Numbered from the stretch's first letter, positions 8,619 to 18,792 are shown. The stretch is 37,041 bases of DNA from Oscillospiraceae bacterium (GCA_017548065.1 JAFYNQ010000033.1:1-37041); one strand, 5' to 3'. The notes: a model not told the origin generated them from the sequence alone. Program-made: numbers and translations.

Positions 8619-11600
8619 TTAAGGAAGATATTTCCCGAAATGTTCAATAAATACTTTCGCTTGACGCAAACTGTCAACTCCGGAGGCTAGTTTGAGGCGC
8701 AAAGTGGGTACTTTTGCAGATGCTACAAACTGGAGCCTGGACTTGTAATCCGCCTCGGAGCAAATGGAAGTGATGGCTTCCAGATTGAGGTCTGCAAGCA
8801 CAAAATAAATATCGCCTGCTTTTTGTCGGATGTCTGTAATGGCCAGTCTCTTTGCGTTTGCGCGGAGAAGGGCAATGTCAATGAGATTCAAAACGCCCTT
8901 CGGCGGCTCACCATATCGGTCAATGATTTCATCCAACAGATCGTCAGCATCCTCCTGACTGCGAATGGCGGCCATTCTGCGATAAAGATCCATACGTTCC
9001 TCACCACGTGTAACGTATTCTTTGTCTACGTTTGCAGTGACGTTCAGGTCTGCGGTACATTCGGGTTCCTTCGGCTTTTCGCCACGTTCCTCCAGGACAG
9101 CTTCGTCCAGGAGCTTCAGATACATATCGTAACCGACAGACATCATGTGACCGGATTGCTCTGCGCCCAGAAGATTACCTGCGCCACGGATTTCCAGGTC
9201 ACGCATAGCGATTTTGAAGCCGGAGCCAAATTCTGCAAAATCACGGATGGCAGCCAGCCGCTTTTCGGCAATTTCTGACAGTGCTCTGTCTGGACGGTAG
9301 GTGAGGTATGCATATGCATGACGTGTGGATCTGCCTACACGTCCGCGGAGCTGGTGAAGCTGACTTAAACCAAATCTGTTTGCGTTTTCAATAATCAGGG
9401 TGTTGGCATTGGGAATATCCAGACCGGTTTCTATGATGGTGGTACATACCAAAACCTGAATATCACCGTTTGCCATGTCCTGCATGACATCGCCGAGGGC
9501 ATCTTCGCTCATCTTGCCGTGGGCAACACCAATGGAGATGTCGGGGATTCTTCTTTTTAAGGCGGATGCGCATTGGTCAATTGTTTCCACTCGGTTGTGG
9601 AGGTAGTAGACCTGACCACCCCGTGCGACCTCCCGTCGGATCGCTTCGTCAATGATGGCATTATTATGCTCTGTGACGAAGGTTTGTACAGGGAAACGGT
9701 CAGCAGGTGGTTCTTCAATGGTGGACATATCACGGATGCCGGACAGCGCCATGTTCAGCGTTCTGGGGATGGGGGTTGCAGACAGTGTCAGCACGTCAAC
9801 ACCGGCCGCCATTTCTTTCAGCCGTTCTTTGTGGCTGACACCGAAACGCTGCTCTTCATCAATAATCAAAAGACCAAGGTCTTTGAATTTTATGCTCTTT
9901 TGCAGAAGCTTATGGGTACCGATTACAATATCCACAAAGCCGGATTCCAGTCCCTGAATAACGGTTTTTTGCTGTTTGGGAGTGGAAAAACGACTTAAAA
10001 GACCAACCTGGACGGGGAACCCGCGGAAACGGGACACAGTTGTCTGATAGTGCTGCTGTGCAAGGACGGTAGTTGGGACAAGAATGGCAACCTGCTTTCC
10101 GTCCATCACTGCCTTCATTACCGCACGAAGGGCGACCTCTGTTTTGCCAAAGCCTACGTCGCCACAGAGTAGTCTGTCCATGGGGATAGGCGCTTCCATA
10201 TCTGCTTTGATCTCACTGATACAACGAAGCTGATCGTCGGTTTCAGGGTAGGGGAAGTTGTCTTCGAATTCACGTTGCCAGGGGGTATCGGCTGCGAAAG
10301 CAAAACCCTCCTGCCGTTTACGGGCGGCATACAATTGGATCAGCTTTGCTGCCATATCTTTGGCAGATTTTCTTGCCTTGGCTTTTGTTTTCTGCCATGC
10401 ATCGGTGCCGATTTTGTTCAGTCGGACATTGGTGTCTTCACCACCGCTGCCGATATATTTGCTGACGAGGTCTAACTGTGTTGCAGGCACAAAGAGTGTA
10501 TCCGAGCCGGCATATGCGATCTTGATATAATCTTTTATGGCACCGTCAACACGGATCTGTTCCATTGCAACAAAACGACCGATACCGTAGTTTTCGTGAA
10601 CCACCAGATCTCCGGGAGAGAGATCGGTAAAAGAGCTGAGCTTTTGTCTGTTTGTAGCTGTTTTCTTTGGCTTGCTCTTTTGCTGCCCTTTGGAAATCAG
10701 CTGACCTTCAGTGAGAACGGTCAGCTTTGCTGTGGGGTATTCCATGCCATAGGGGAGCGTACCGTCTGTCAAAAGAATCTGACCCGGTTTCGGCATGGTT
10801 GTAAGAGGAATGCAAAGGAATGAGGAGATACCTCTGCCGTTTAAGCTTTCCTGAAGAATCTCTGCACGTCTTCTGGAACCGCAAAGGACAAGGGAGGCAA
10901 ACTCCATTTTTTGATAATGAGCAAGGTCAGCGGCTGCAGTTTCCAGGTTGCCGCCATAGCCCGGCAATTGTTTGACGGTAATGGGTAGCAGGCAGGAGGG
11001 AGGACAGTCGGAAGGGTAGGCAGCGCCAACGAAGGTATCAAAATAGACAACACATCTGCCGCCAAGCAGTCCGGTAAAATCATCCCAATCAATGGCAAAG
11101 TCGCATAACTCACCGGCGACTAAGCCGCCTTCCAGCATTTTGTCAAGCTGCAGACCGAGTTCATCAATATTCGCTTTTGCGTTTCTGTGCAGGTTGCCGT
11201 GCTCACAAAGTACGATAACCGCATCTTTGGGAATATAATCAAAAGCGGTTTTTATTTCCGGATAAATCAGTGACATATATCTGTCGGAAGCCGGATTTTG
11301 AACACCGTTTTTGTATTTTTCAAGATCCTTTTCAAGGGTCGCTATCAGCGCCTCGTTTGGTGTTTTTCTCCGCTTTTGGCGCTGAATCAGATTTTGGAGG
11401 TCTTTGCACAGTCCTTCAATGCCGGAAGGGTGTAGCGATGACTGGGTTTCTCCGATGGGGAGAATGGTGAGGGCTTCTGTATTTCCGGTGCGTCGCTGGG
11501 TAGAAAGGTCAAAATAGCCCATAGTATCCAGTTCGTCGCCGAAGAACTCGGCACGCACAGGAAGGTCCTCTGCAGGAGAGTAGATGTCCAAAATGCCACC

Positions 11601-12125
11601 ACGTACGGCATATTGACCGGGTCCTTCAACCATAGGACAGCGGCTGTAGCCTGCATCATTCAGCTTTTTAATAAGCTCTTCAATGTTGTAATCATTTCCT
11701 ACGGAGAGCGTGAAAGTAGCACGTTCCAGGGTTTCTGCAGGGATGGTTCTTCTGCAAAGTGCGTCCCAGGGGATGATCTGAAGGGGTGTGTTGCCTTGGT
11801 GAAGCTGGTATAATTGACGGAGCCTTTTTTGTTCCCATTCTCTGGAAACGGCACAGGTGTCATAGAGTGTCAATTCACGGGAGGGGAGTACGGGGACGGT
11901 AAGCCCCAGAAAACAGCGCAGTTCCTCCTGTAACTTCAGGCAGGCAATAGAATCTTGGCAGATCAGAACCAAAGGACGCTTCGTGTCCTTGTGCAAGGCT
12001 GCAATCATATGGCTCCGATTGATCTGACCGATACCGGTAAGTGCAGCAGAATTGTTATCCTGAATGCAATCCAGAAGGGTTTGATATTCGGGTAGCGTTT
12101 TTAAGAAGGATAATAGCTTTTCCAT
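8619..12125 (-). CDS. mfd: Transcription-repair coupling factor
   Basis: An ATP-driven translocase that removes RNA polymerase stalled at DNA lesions and recruits UvrA. The 1168-residue protein has the full layout: UvrB-like N-terminal region, a CarD-like RNA polymerase interaction domain (around 495-560, DLSPGDLVVHENYGIGRFV), then the RecG-like helicase with Walker A GDVGFGKTEVA (about 655) and DEEQRFG (about 755). SATPIPRT and QLRGRVGRS follow, and the C-terminal TRCF domain is present. A TTG at 12140 is in frame, but GAGG sits 7 bases before the ATG at 12125, which is chosen. It lies downstream of pth with a hairpin in the 78-base gap. Confidence 0.97.
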   Translation of the reverse strand: MEKLLSFLKTLPEYQTLLDCIQDNNSAALTGIGQINRSHMIAALHKDTKRPLVLICQDSIACLKLQEELRCFLGLTVPVLPSRELTLYDTCAVSREWEQKRLRQLYQLHQGNTPLQIIPWDALCRRTIPAETLERATFTLSVGNDYNIEELIKKLNDAGYSRCPMVEGPGQYAVRGGILDIYSPAEDLPVRAEFFGDELDTMGYFDLSTQRRTGNTEALTILPIGETQSSLHPSGIEGLCKDLQNLIQRQKRRKTPNEALIATLEKDLEKYKNGVQNPASDRYMSLIYPEIKTAFDYIPKDAVIVLCEHGNLHRNAKANIDELGLQLDKMLEGGLVAGELCDFAIDWDDFTGLLGGRCVVYFDTFVGAAYPSDCPPSCLLPITVKQLPGYGGNLETAAADLAHYQKMEFASLVLCGSRRRAEILQESLNGRGISSFLCIPLTTMPKPGQILLTDGTLPYGMEYPTAKLTVLTEGQLISKGQQKSKPKKTATNRQKLSSFTDLSPGDLVVHENYGIGRFVAMEQIRVDGAIKDYIKIAYAGSDTLFVPATQLDLVSKYIGSGGEDTNVRLNKIGTDAWQKTKAKARKSAKDMAAKLIQLYAARKRQEGFAFAADTPWQREFEDNFPYPETDDQLRCISEIKADMEAPIPMDRLLCGDVGFGKTEVALRAVMKAVMDGKQVAILVPTTVLAQQHYQTTVSRFRGFPVQVGLLSRFSTPKQQKTVIQGLESGFVDIVIGTHKLLQKSIKFKDLGLLIIDEEQRFGVSHKERLKEMAAGVDVLTLSATPIPRTLNMALSGIRDMSTIEEPPADRFPVQTFVTEHNNAIIDEAIRREVARGGQVYYLHNRVETIDQCASALKRRIPDISIGVAHGKMSEDALGDVMQDMANGDIQVLVCTTIIETGLDIPNANTLIIENANRFGLSQLHQLRGRVGRSTRHAYAYLTYRPDRALSEIAEKRLAAIRDFAEFGSGFKIAMRDLEIRGAGNLLGAEQSGHMMSVGYDMYLKLLDEAVLEERGEKPKEPECTADLNVTANVDKEYVTRGEERMDLYRRMAAIRSQEDADDLLDEIIDRYGEPPKGVLNLIDIALLRANAKRLAITDIRQKAGDIYFVLADLNLEAITSICSEADYKSRLQFVASAKVPTLRLKLASGVDSLRQAKVFIEHFGKYLP

Positions 12126-12162
12126 ACAATAACCTCGCAAAAATTATCTCCACGCAGGAAAG

Positions 12163-12192
12163 CGGAAAGGGGGAAATATACCCCCCTTTCCG
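12163..12192. terminator. Hairpin between pth and mfd, weak terminator or attenuator
   Basis: An 11-bp stem (12163-12173 with 12182-12192, CGGAAAGGGGG) with an 8-base loop. In the direction of transcription (minus) it is not followed by a convincing U-run, so partial termination or mRNA-end protection is more likely than a full stop. Confidence 0.5.
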
Positions 12193-12203
12193 TTTTCTAA
12201 AAA

Positions 12204-12797
12204 TTATTCACTTTTTCCGTTATAGCGATTAGCAGATTCGGAAACACCTTTTTCAATAATACAAAGCGCTGCTTCCGCTGCGTTTTTTAGTGCGCCGGAC
12301 AGATGCTTCTCTTCCGATGCGGAAAAACCGGAGAGTACCCAGTCCGCAAGGTTACTGTCAGGTTGTGGCTTTGCACCGACACCGATTTTGACTCTTGGGA
12401 ATTGTTGGCTACCCAATTCGCTGATAATGGATTTTATGCCGTTGTGACCGCCGGCAGAACCGTCTGCACGAATCCGTATTCTTCCCGGAGGCAGAGAAAT
12501 GTCATCAAAGAGGACAATGATCCGCTGGGGAGGAATATTGAAATAGGCAGATAATTGCAGGATCGAACGGCCCGAAAGATTCATATATGTTTGCGGCTTT
12601 AGCAGGAACAGCTTTCTGCCTTCCCATAAAACCTGTCCGTACAGACCTTGAAACTTGGCTTTGTCAACTTTGCAATTCAACTGGGAGGCCAATACATCAA
12701 TAGCACGAAAACCGCAATTGTGTTTCGTTTTTTCGTATTGACTGCCGGGATTGCCAAGACCAACGATCAGCCAGCTTTCTGCGTTTCTTCCAAACAC
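12204..12797 (-). CDS. pth: Peptidyl-tRNA hydrolase
   Basis: Recycles peptidyl-tRNAs released prematurely from ribosomes. The 197-residue protein has the family motifs WLIVGLGNPGSQYEKTKHNCGF, with catalytic Asn and His near residues 15 and 25, LLKPQTYMNLSGRS, and DDISLPPGRIRIRADGSAGGHNGI. The only start in frame before the stop of prs is a GTG at 12797, giving a slightly extended N-terminus (FGRNAES). It follows the prs stop by three bases, in the same reading frame, with no clear ribosome site, so translation probably depends on reinitiation after prs. Confidence 0.95.
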   Translation of the reverse strand: MFGRNAESWLIVGLGNPGSQYEKTKHNCGFRAIDVLASQLNCKVDKAKFQGLYGQVLWEGRKLFLLKPQTYMNLSGRSILQLSAYFNIPPQRIIVLFDDISLPPGRIRIRADGSAGGHNGIKSIISELGSQQFPRVKIGVGAKPQPDSNLADWVLSGFSASEEKHLSGALKNAAEAALCIIEKGVSESANRYNGKSE

Positions 12798-12800
12798 GGT

Positions 12801-13766
12801 TTAGAACAGATCTGCGATGGAGGTGCCGCCGTGGATGTGAGCGATTGCCTTTGCAAAGATGGGAGCAACATCCAGCTGCTTGATCTTCTTGCAGGGACAG
12901 TCAGCGGGCACGGGGATGGTGTTATGCACAACCAGTTCCTTGATAGCGCTGGCCTCAATGCGGTCAAATGCGGGGCCGGAGAGAACGCCGTGAGTAGAGC
13001 AAGCGTAAACTTCCTTTGCGCCACCGACTTCTACCAGTGCATTTGCGGCATTGCAGAGAGAACCTGCGGTGTCAACCATGTCGTCAAAGAGGATGCAAGT
13101 CTTACCCTTGACGTCGCCGATGACGTTCATGACTTCACACTCATTTGCCTTTTGACGGCGCTTGTCAACGATAGCCAGACCCATGTGGACCTTAGCTGCG
13201 AATGCACGAGCACGTGCAACAGAGCCAACGTCGGGGGAGACAACTACGAAATCATCGTGGTTGAACTTGTCTTCAGGGAACTTGGTGAGGTAATAATTCA
13301 CAAAAGTGGGATTGCCCAGCAGGTGATCCACGGGGATATCAAAGAAGCCCTGGATCTGTGCAGCATGCAGATCCATTGTCAGAACGCGGTCAGCGCCTGC
13401 AGCAGTCAGCATGTTGGCAACAAGCTTTGCGGAAATGGGATCACGGCTCTTGGCCTTGCGATCCTGACGTGCATAGCCAAAGTAGGGGATCACAGCGGTG
13501 ATTCTGCCGGCAGAAGCACGACGGCAGGCATCAATCATGACCAGAAGCTCCATAAGGTGATCGTTGACGGGCTTGCAGGTGGACTGGATCAAAAATACAT
13601 CGGCGCCACGGACAGTCTCGTACAGGGAGACAGATACTTCGCCGTCGGCAAAGGTCTTTACTTCGCTCTGACCAACGGGCAGGCCCAGCTCTTTACAGAC
13701 TGTCGCTGCAAAAGCAGGATTGGAATTGCCACTGAAAATCTTAATGTTTTCTCCGTATGCAATCAT
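12801..13766 (-). CDS. prs: Ribose-phosphate pyrophosphokinase (PRPP synthetase)
   Basis: Makes PRPP from ribose-5-phosphate and ATP, feeding purine, pyrimidine, histidine and NAD synthesis, including the PncB reaction encoded at 3860. The 321 residues show KIFSGNSNPAFA at the start, ADGEVSVSLYETVRGADVF, GYARQDRK, VLTMDLHAAQIQGFF and the PRPP-binding loop CILFDDMVDTAGSL (about 220-233). The ATG is preceded by AGCGAGG. First gene of the minus-strand prs-pth-mfd run, with an extended -10 promoter at 13833-13862. Confidence 0.97.
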   Translation of the reverse strand: MIAYGENIKIFSGNSNPAFAATVCKELGLPVGQSEVKTFADGEVSVSLYETVRGADVFLIQSTCKPVNDHLMELLVMIDACRRASAGRITAVIPYFGYARQDRKAKSRDPISAKLVANMLTAAGADRVLTMDLHAAQIQGFFDIPVDHLLGNPTFVNYYLTKFPEDKFNHDDFVVVSPDVGSVARARAFAAKVHMGLAIVDKRRQKANECEVMNVIGDVKGKTCILFDDMVDTAGSLCNAANALVEVGGAKEVYACSTHGVLSGPAFDRIEASAIKELVVHNTIPVPADCPCKKIKQLDVAPIFAKAIAHIHGGTSIADLF

Positions 13767-13832
13767 CTGAATTATACCTCGCTTTTATGATCTTTTTCTG
13801 TTTGCAGAGAGGCTACAAACAATCTCTATAGC

Positions 13833-13862
13833 ATTATAACACTAATGGGTATCAAATTGCAA
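13833..13862 (-). promoter_or_regulatory. Extended -10 promoter for prs operon
   Basis: On the minus strand TTGCAA (13862-13857), an 18-base spacer and TATAAT (13838-13833) immediately preceded by TGT, an extended -10. It lies 66 bases before the prs start. The rest of the 297-base prs/uvrA gap (13767-14063) holds the uvrA promoter and LexA-like box; no gene is seen. Confidence 0.75.
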
Positions 13863-13955
13863 GGATGAATCGGTAAAAATACAAACAAAATTTTACATGT
13901 AATTTTACCAGGTTGTGACAATTCGCCAAGAGAACGTAAAAAACAGGAAAACTTA

Positions 13956-13969
13956 CGAATTTATGTTTG
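13956..13969 (+). promoter_or_regulatory. Candidate LexA (SOS) box upstream of uvrA
   Basis: CGAATTTATGTTTG matches 12 of 14 positions of the Gram-positive LexA consensus CGAACRNRYGTTYG and ends 8 bases before the uvrA -35 element. Established knowledge makes uvrA a common SOS gene; binding here is inferred. Confidence 0.55.
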
Positions 13970-13977
13970 AATTGTAC

Positions 13978-14006
13978 TTGTAACCGGTCGTAAACTGTGG
14001 TATAAT
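13978..14006 (+). promoter_or_regulatory. Sigma-A promoter for uvrA
   Basis: TTGTAA (13978-13983), a 17-base spacer, then TATAAT (14001-14006) directly preceded by TGG, an extended -10. The uvrA start is 57 bases downstream. Confidence 0.78.
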
Positions 14007-14063
14007 AAACCGAATATCTAAAGACCGATCTTTTGCTGAAGGGATCGGAGTCAGGAGCATTAT

Positions 14064-16889
14064 ATGGGCGATCATATCCGCATAAAAGGTGCGAGAGAAA
14101 ATAATTTAAAAAATATTGATTTGACCATCCCCAGGGACAAACTGGTGGTTTTTACCGGCCTTTCCGGTTCAGGCAAATCCAGCCTGGCATTTGATACTAT
14201 TTATGCCGAAGGTCAGCGCAGATACGTGGAAAGCTTAAGCGCTTACGCACGTCAGTTTCTTGGACAGATGGACAAGCCGGATGTGGATGCAATTGAGGGG
14301 CTTTCTCCTGCAATCTCTATTGATCAGAAGACGACATCCAAGAATCCCCGTTCTACGGTGGGTACGGTTACAGAGATTTATGACTATTTGCGTCTTCTTT
14401 GGGCGAGAGTCGGTGTGCCGCACTGCCCGTGTTGTGGAAAAGAGATTCGCAAACAGACGATTGACCAGATCGTTGACCGGATCGAAATCTTGGAGGAGGG
14501 CACAAAGTTTATGGTGCTGTCCCCGGTTATCCGAGGAAAGAAAGGCGAGCATCAAAAGGTTTTTGAGGATGCAAGACGTTCTGGTTTTGTCCGTGTTCGT
14601 GTAGACGGAATTATGTACGACCTGAACGAGGAAATCGTATGTGAAAAGAATAAAAAGCACACAATTGATCTTGTGGTGGATCGTCTTGTGATCCGTGAGG
14701 GTCAGCGCCGCCGCTTGACGGATTCCATTGAAACAGCTTGTCATCATTCCGGTGGCCTCGTTTCTGTTTTGTTACCCTCTGACGGTCAGGAGATCAGCTT
14801 CTCACAAAATTATGCCTGCGAGGACTGCGGCATCAGTTTGTCGGAGTTGGAACCCAGAATGTTTTCCTTTAACAATCCTGCAGGCGCATGTCCTGACTGT
14901 ACCGGCCTTGGTTTCCAGCTTGTTGCGGATGTGGATCTGGTTATTCCGGATAAAACGAAATCTATTTTTGACGGTGCGATCCAGGCATCCGGTTGGAACA
15001 GCGCAAGAACAGATTCTGTCTTCAGAATGTATTTTGAAGCATTGGCACAAAAGTACCATTTTTCTCTGACAGCGCCGGTGCAGGAGCTGTCAGCGGAAGC
15101 AATGGATGTAATCCTTTACGGAACAAAGGGCGAAAAGCTTCGCATGACCTATAACCGTGGTAACGGCATGGGCGTTCTGGAGCAGCCTTTTGAAGGTATT
15201 CTCAATAATATCAGCAGACGCTTCCGTGAGACACAATCCGATGCTGCGAGAAAAGAATTGGAGGAGTGCATGTCTACTGCGCCCTGTCCCCGTTGTAAGG
15301 GCAACAGACTTTCGGATATTGCCCGCAGCGTAACGGTTGGCGGTATTGGCATCATGGAGTTTTGCGCTATGAGCATCCGCCAGGCTTTGGAGTTTACGGA
15401 GAATCTGCAGCTGGACGGAAATATGGCAATTGTTGCCACCCAGATCGTGCGAGAGATCAAGAGCCGTCTTCAGTTCTTGATGGATGTCGGCCTGCAGTAT
15501 CTTACTCTTTCCAGAGCGGCGGCAACGCTTTCCGGCGGTGAAAGTCAGCGTATTCGCCTGGCAACACAGATCGGTTCCTCTCTTATGGGCGTTCTTTATA
15601 TTTTGGACGAGCCCTCTATCGGTCTGCATCAACGTGACAACGACAAGCTTCTTATGACGCTGAAGCGACTTCGTGATCTCGGTAATACGCTGATCGTTGT
15701 GGAGCATGATGAAGATACCATGCGTGAGGCGGATTATATCGTGGATATCGGTCCCGGTGCCGGCAGCCACGGCGGCAAGGTGGTTGCTGCCGGTACGCTG
15801 GAAGAAATCGTAAATTGCGCAGAGTCTGTGACAGGTCAATATTTGTCCGGATTCAAAAAAATACCTGTTCCTGCCAAAAGAAGAGAAGGGAACGGCAAGA
15901 AGCTGTCTGTCCGTGGTGCAACGGAAAATAACCTGCAGGCGGTGGATGTGGATATTCCTTTGGGAACACTTACGTGTGTTACCGGTGTGTCCGGCTCCGG
16001 CAAGTCCAGCCTTGTGGGAGAGGTGCTGAATAAGACACTCCTTGCCAAGCTCAATCATGCCCGAACACGTCCCGGTGCATGCCGTTGTGTGGAAGGCGTT
16101 GAGAATCTTGACAAGGTTATTGATATTGATCAAAGTCCTATCGGACGGACACCCCGTTCCAATCCAGCCACCTATACCGGCCTTTTCAATGATATACGGG
16201 ATCTGTTCGCTGCCACTGCGGATGCAAAGATGCGTGGCTATGGACCGGGTCGCTTCTCCTTCAATGTGAAAGGTGGCAGATGTGAGGCTTGTAATGGCGA
16301 CGGTCTTGTGAAGATTGAGATGCATTTCCTTGCAGACGTATATGTTCCTTGTGAGGTGTGTAACGGTCAGCGTTACAACCGTGAAACGCTGGAGGTGCTT
16401 TATAAGGGCAAGAACATTGCTCAGGTGTTGGATATGACTGCGGAAGAGGCTATGGCGTTTTTTGAGAATCTTCCCAAGATTCACAGAAAGGTGCAGACCC
16501 TCGTTGAGGTTGGTCTCGGCTATGTGAAGCTGGGACAGTCCAGCACCACGCTTTCCGGCGGTGAGGCACAGCGTGTGAAGCTGGCGACAGAACTTGCCAG
16601 AGTTTCTACCGGAAGAACCATATATGTTTTGGATGAGCCCACTACGGGACTTCATGCAGCCGATGTGCATAAGCTTATTGATGTGCTGCAGAAGCTTGTG
16701 GATATGGGAAATACTGTGCTGGTGATTGAACACAATCTGGACGTGATCAAAACTGCGGACTATATTATTGATCTTGGTCCTGACGGCGGTGATGGTGGCG
16801 GACTTGTTGTCGCCAGCGGCACACCGGAAGCTGTTGCGGAAGTGGATGCAAGCTATACCGGTAAGTATCTTAAAAAATACCTGAAATAA
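14064..16889 (+). CDS. uvrA: Excinuclease ABC subunit UvrA
   Basis: The damage-recognition ATPase of nucleotide excision repair, which delivers UvrB to lesions. The 941 residues contain two ABC modules. Walker A motifs are GLSGSGKSS near residue 32 and GVSGSGKSS near 641; signature motifs are LSGGESQ near 489 and LSGGEAQ near 829. Zinc-binding Cys pairs occur in [21 protein letters not shown] and [14 protein letters not shown]. Length is normal. The ATG follows a TCAGGAG site. It is transcribed alone, between its own promoter and the terminator at 16896-16932, and divergently from prs. Confidence 0.98.
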   Translation: MGDHIRIKGARENNLKNIDLTIPRDKLVVFTGLSGSGKSSLAFDTIYAEGQRRYVESLSAYARQFLGQMDKPDVDAIEGLSPAISIDQKTTSKNPRSTVGTVTEIYDYLRLLWARVGVPHCPCCGKEIRKQTIDQIVDRIEILEEGTKFMVLSPVIRGKKGEHQKVFEDARRSGFVRVRVDGIMYDLNEEIVCEKNKKHTIDLVVDRLVIREGQRRRLTDSIETACHHSGGLVSVLLPSDGQEISFSQNYACEDCGISLSELEPRMFSFNNPAGACPDCTGLGFQLVADVDLVIPDKTKSIFDGAIQASGWNSARTDSVFRMYFEALAQKYHFSLTAPVQELSAEAMDVILYGTKGEKLRMTYNRGNGMGVLEQPFEGILNNISRRFRETQSDAARKELEECMSTAPCPRCKGNRLSDIARSVTVGGIGIMEFCAMSIRQALEFTENLQLDGNMAIVATQIVREIKSRLQFLMDVGLQYLTLSRAAATLSGGESQRIRLATQIGSSLMGVLYILDEPSIGLHQRDNDKLLMTLKRLRDLGNTLIVVEHDEDTMREADYIVDIGPGAGSHGGKVVAAGTLEEIVNCAESVTGQYLSGFKKIPVPAKRREGNGKKLSVRGATENNLQAVDVDIPLGTLTCVTGVSGSGKSSLVGEVLNKTLLAKLNHARTRPGACRCVEGVENLDKVIDIDQSPIGRTPRSNPATYTGLFNDIRDLFAATADAKMRGYGPGRFSFNVKGGRCEACNGDGLVKIEMHFLADVYVPCEVCNGQRYNRETLEVLYKGKNIAQVLDMTAEEAMAFFENLPKIHRKVQTLVEVGLGYVKLGQSSTTLSGGEAQRVKLATELARVSTGRTIYVLDEPTTGLHAADVHKLIDVLQKLVDMGNTVLVIEHNLDVIKTADYIIDLGPDGGDGGGLVVASGTPEAVAEVDASYTGKYLKKYLK

Positions 16890-16895
16890 AAATAG

Positions 16896-16932
16896 CCGAC
16901 TCACTGAATCTGTTGCGGATTCAGTGAGTCGG
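16896..16932. terminator. Bidirectional terminator after uvrA
   Basis: A perfect 15-bp stem (16896-16910 with 16918-16932, CCGACTCACTGAATC) with a 7-base loop, between the convergent stops of uvrA and the kinase-like gene. A-rich flank upstream gives a U-run for the minus-strand gene. Confidence 0.88.
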
Positions 16933-16938
16933 GAGTAA

Positions 16939-17997
16939 TTACTTGTAAAATTCGTCGGAGAGCAATTCGGAAAATGCCAGAAGGTAATGGTCAAAGCCTC
17001 CGGCGTAGTCTTCAATGTTTGAATGAGACGTGTGTACCTTAACGTTCTGAGTTAAGGGAATAGAGAATGTAAAGCGGAGTTGCTTGGCTCTGGGACTGTC
17101 TATGAGCATAGTGCCAAAGTGGGCAGAGACTGCATTTCTTGCCAAAATCGCACCGTTGAAACCGTCTTTTTTCGCATCCAGCCCGTCATTGTCAATATGA
17201 CAGGAAAGGAGCATGTTTTCCAAATATTCCCTTTTTTCGTCGGGGAGTCTGCACTGCAAGGATAGCAGCATGCGGTTTCGTTCTTTCCGTAGCTTGATTT
17301 TGACTCTGGCATTTTCTTTGGTAAAATAAAACAGATCCGACGTCAACGTAAGGATCGCACGCTCAATCTTTTCCATGTCTACGAAGCCGTAGAACTCATC
17401 CGTAGCTTCGCAGGTATAGTCCATGCCAAGGTTAGCTTCACGCAGCAGGGTTGCGGCTTTGGTGATAATCCTTTTGATCTCTCCGGTGAGCTCGTAATTG
17501 CCCATTTTGGTTGTGCGCATCGTATTGTAAAATGCTGCATCATGCATGTCGGATACGATTTTGTGTATACGGTAAAAATGGTGTGTCAATGCGGTGAGCT
17601 CCGGCTTATCTTTAAGCTCAGGATATGCTTTTATTGTATCCAGGCTTAACATTGCGCAGGATAGCGGATCCAGCAGGGGATTGACAGTGGCGGAAAGCAT
17701 GCACAAGTCGGGATTATGAAATTCGTTTTCAACGAAGAAGAGATCTCTGTCGTGATATCTTACAACGGAGGCATCGTAGTTGATGCGGTTGAGGGTCAGT
17801 GTTAAACACAGACGGCCGTCGCTATATGTTGCATATTCGTCAAAACCTGTGCGAAGAAGGTCGTCAATAGCAGTACCTTCTTTGATTTTAAGCAATGCTG
17901 CTTTTCTGTTTGCTTTAGTTATGATTCCGTCTGCTACAAAAAAAGCGGGGTGGGGGATTTTCTTTAAAAGCTCCGCTTCCAATGAGATTTTAGGCAT
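16939..17997 (-). CDS. Histidine-kinase-like protein lacking canonical catalytic motifs
   Basis: I read this 352-residue soluble protein as a divergent sensor-kinase relative. A PAS-like stretch opens it (IPHPAFFVADGIITKANRKA, about 14-33). A helical part resembling a HisKA dimerisation region follows (NPLLDPLSCAMLSLD ... HHFYRIHKIVSDM), in which the phospho-accepting His of the H-box is absent. The C-terminal part resembles an HATPase fold (VDMEKIERAILTLTSDLFYF at the N-box; FNGAILARNAVSAHFGTMLI and LRFTFSIPL at the end), but the N-box Asn and DxGxG are not evident. No transmembrane segment or adjacent response regulator is seen. The ATG at 17997 is preferred over an upstream in-frame start at 18060. 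Homology is inferred from pattern only. Confidence 0.6.
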   Translation of the reverse strand: MPKISLEAELLKKIPHPAFFVADGIITKANRKAALLKIKEGTAIDDLLRTGFDEYATYSDGRLCLTLTLNRINYDASVVRYHDRDLFFVENEFHNPDLCMLSATVNPLLDPLSCAMLSLDTIKAYPELKDKPELTALTHHFYRIHKIVSDMHDAAFYNTMRTTKMGNYELTGEIKRIITKAATLLREANLGMDYTCEATDEFYGFVDMEKIERAILTLTSDLFYFTKENARVKIKLRKERNRMLLSLQCRLPDEKREYLENMLLSCHIDNDGLDAKKDGFNGAILARNAVSAHFGTMLIDSPRAKQLRFTFSIPLTQNVKVHTSHSNIEDYAGGFDHYLLAFSELLSDEFYK

Positions 17998-18085
17998 ACG
18001 GTTTCTCACATCCTTTGTTGTTGTTTTCTTAATGGTACAAAAATATGCGTTAAAAATCAAGATATATTTTATTTGAGGTGATTGT

Positions 18086-18772
18086 ATGTCTATTCACAGT
18101 GGACATAGAGAACGGTTAAGAGAAAAGTTCTTGAATGGTGGCTTGTCAGCATTTAATGAACATGAAAAACTGGAACTGTTGCTTACATATTGCATTCCCA
18201 GAAAAGATGTGAACGAGATTGCGCATCTACTTATTAACCGCTTCGGCTCCTTGCTGCAGGTGCTGCAGGCACCGGAAAAAGAACTGATGACGGTGGCGGG
18301 CGTTGGCGCAAGCGTTGCTTGTTTTCTGCGTCTTATGAATGAAACCCATCGTTACCTTTGTATCAGTCAGGCAACTTCAAAACCCCAGATGCACAGTTAT
18401 CGTGATTACGGCGAGTACCTCGTAAGCTTCTTTATCGGTAAGCGTGTGGAGACGGTGTATCTTCTTTGCATGGATGCTAAGGGTGAGGTGATCGGCTGTT
18501 ATCTGGTCAGCGAGGGCAGCGTTGTCTCTGCAAATATCTCTATTCGTAAACTGTTGGAAATTGCAATCAATTGTAACGCAGCTACGGTGGTGCTTGCGCA
18601 CAATCATCCTGGTGGCTTTGCTGTGCCTTCCCGTGAAGATAAAGTCACGACAAAGCAAATTGCCAAAGCCCTTTCGAATGCAGAAATCGTTTTGGCGGAT
18701 CATATTATTGTGGCTGATGATGACTTTGTTTCTATGGTTCAGTCAAATGCTTATGATCCGGATGAAATTTAA
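18086..18772 (+). CDS. radC: RadC family JAB/MPN-domain protein
   Basis: A 228-residue RadC-like protein. The N-terminal helical region (about 40-80) includes the helix-hairpin-helix-like LMTVAGVGASVACFL. The C-terminal JAMM metalloprotease-like domain holds the metal-binding motif AHNHPGG (H172, H174) with Ser182 and Asp185, and ends with ADHIIVADDDFVSM. Despite its name, a role in DNA repair is not established for the family. GAGGTG precedes the ATG by six bases. It begins a plus-strand run with the small conserved protein, the nuclease and uvrB. Confidence 0.93.
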   Translation: MSIHSGHRERLREKFLNGGLSAFNEHEKLELLLTYCIPRKDVNEIAHLLINRFGSLLQVLQAPEKELMTVAGVGASVACFLRLMNETHRYLCISQATSKPQMHSYRDYGEYLVSFFIGKRVETVYLLCMDAKGEVIGCYLVSEGSVVSANISIRKLLEIAINCNAATVVLAHNHPGGFAVPSREDKVTTKQIAKALSNAEIVLADHIIVADDDFVSMVQSNAYDPDEI

Positions 18773-18792
18773 TTTTCTAAGGAGAACGTACT

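Noticed and set aside
13893-13902. Palindrome TTACATGTAA as an operator in the prs/uvrA gap.
   Set aside because: Ten-base AT-rich palindromes arise easily by chance; it overlaps neither promoter and no second copy was noticed.
15090-17015. Long open frame on the minus strand opposite uvrA (about 641 codons).
   Set aside because: uvrA is unmistakable on the other strand, and the frame runs across the uvrA terminator; no ribosome site or domain is seen.
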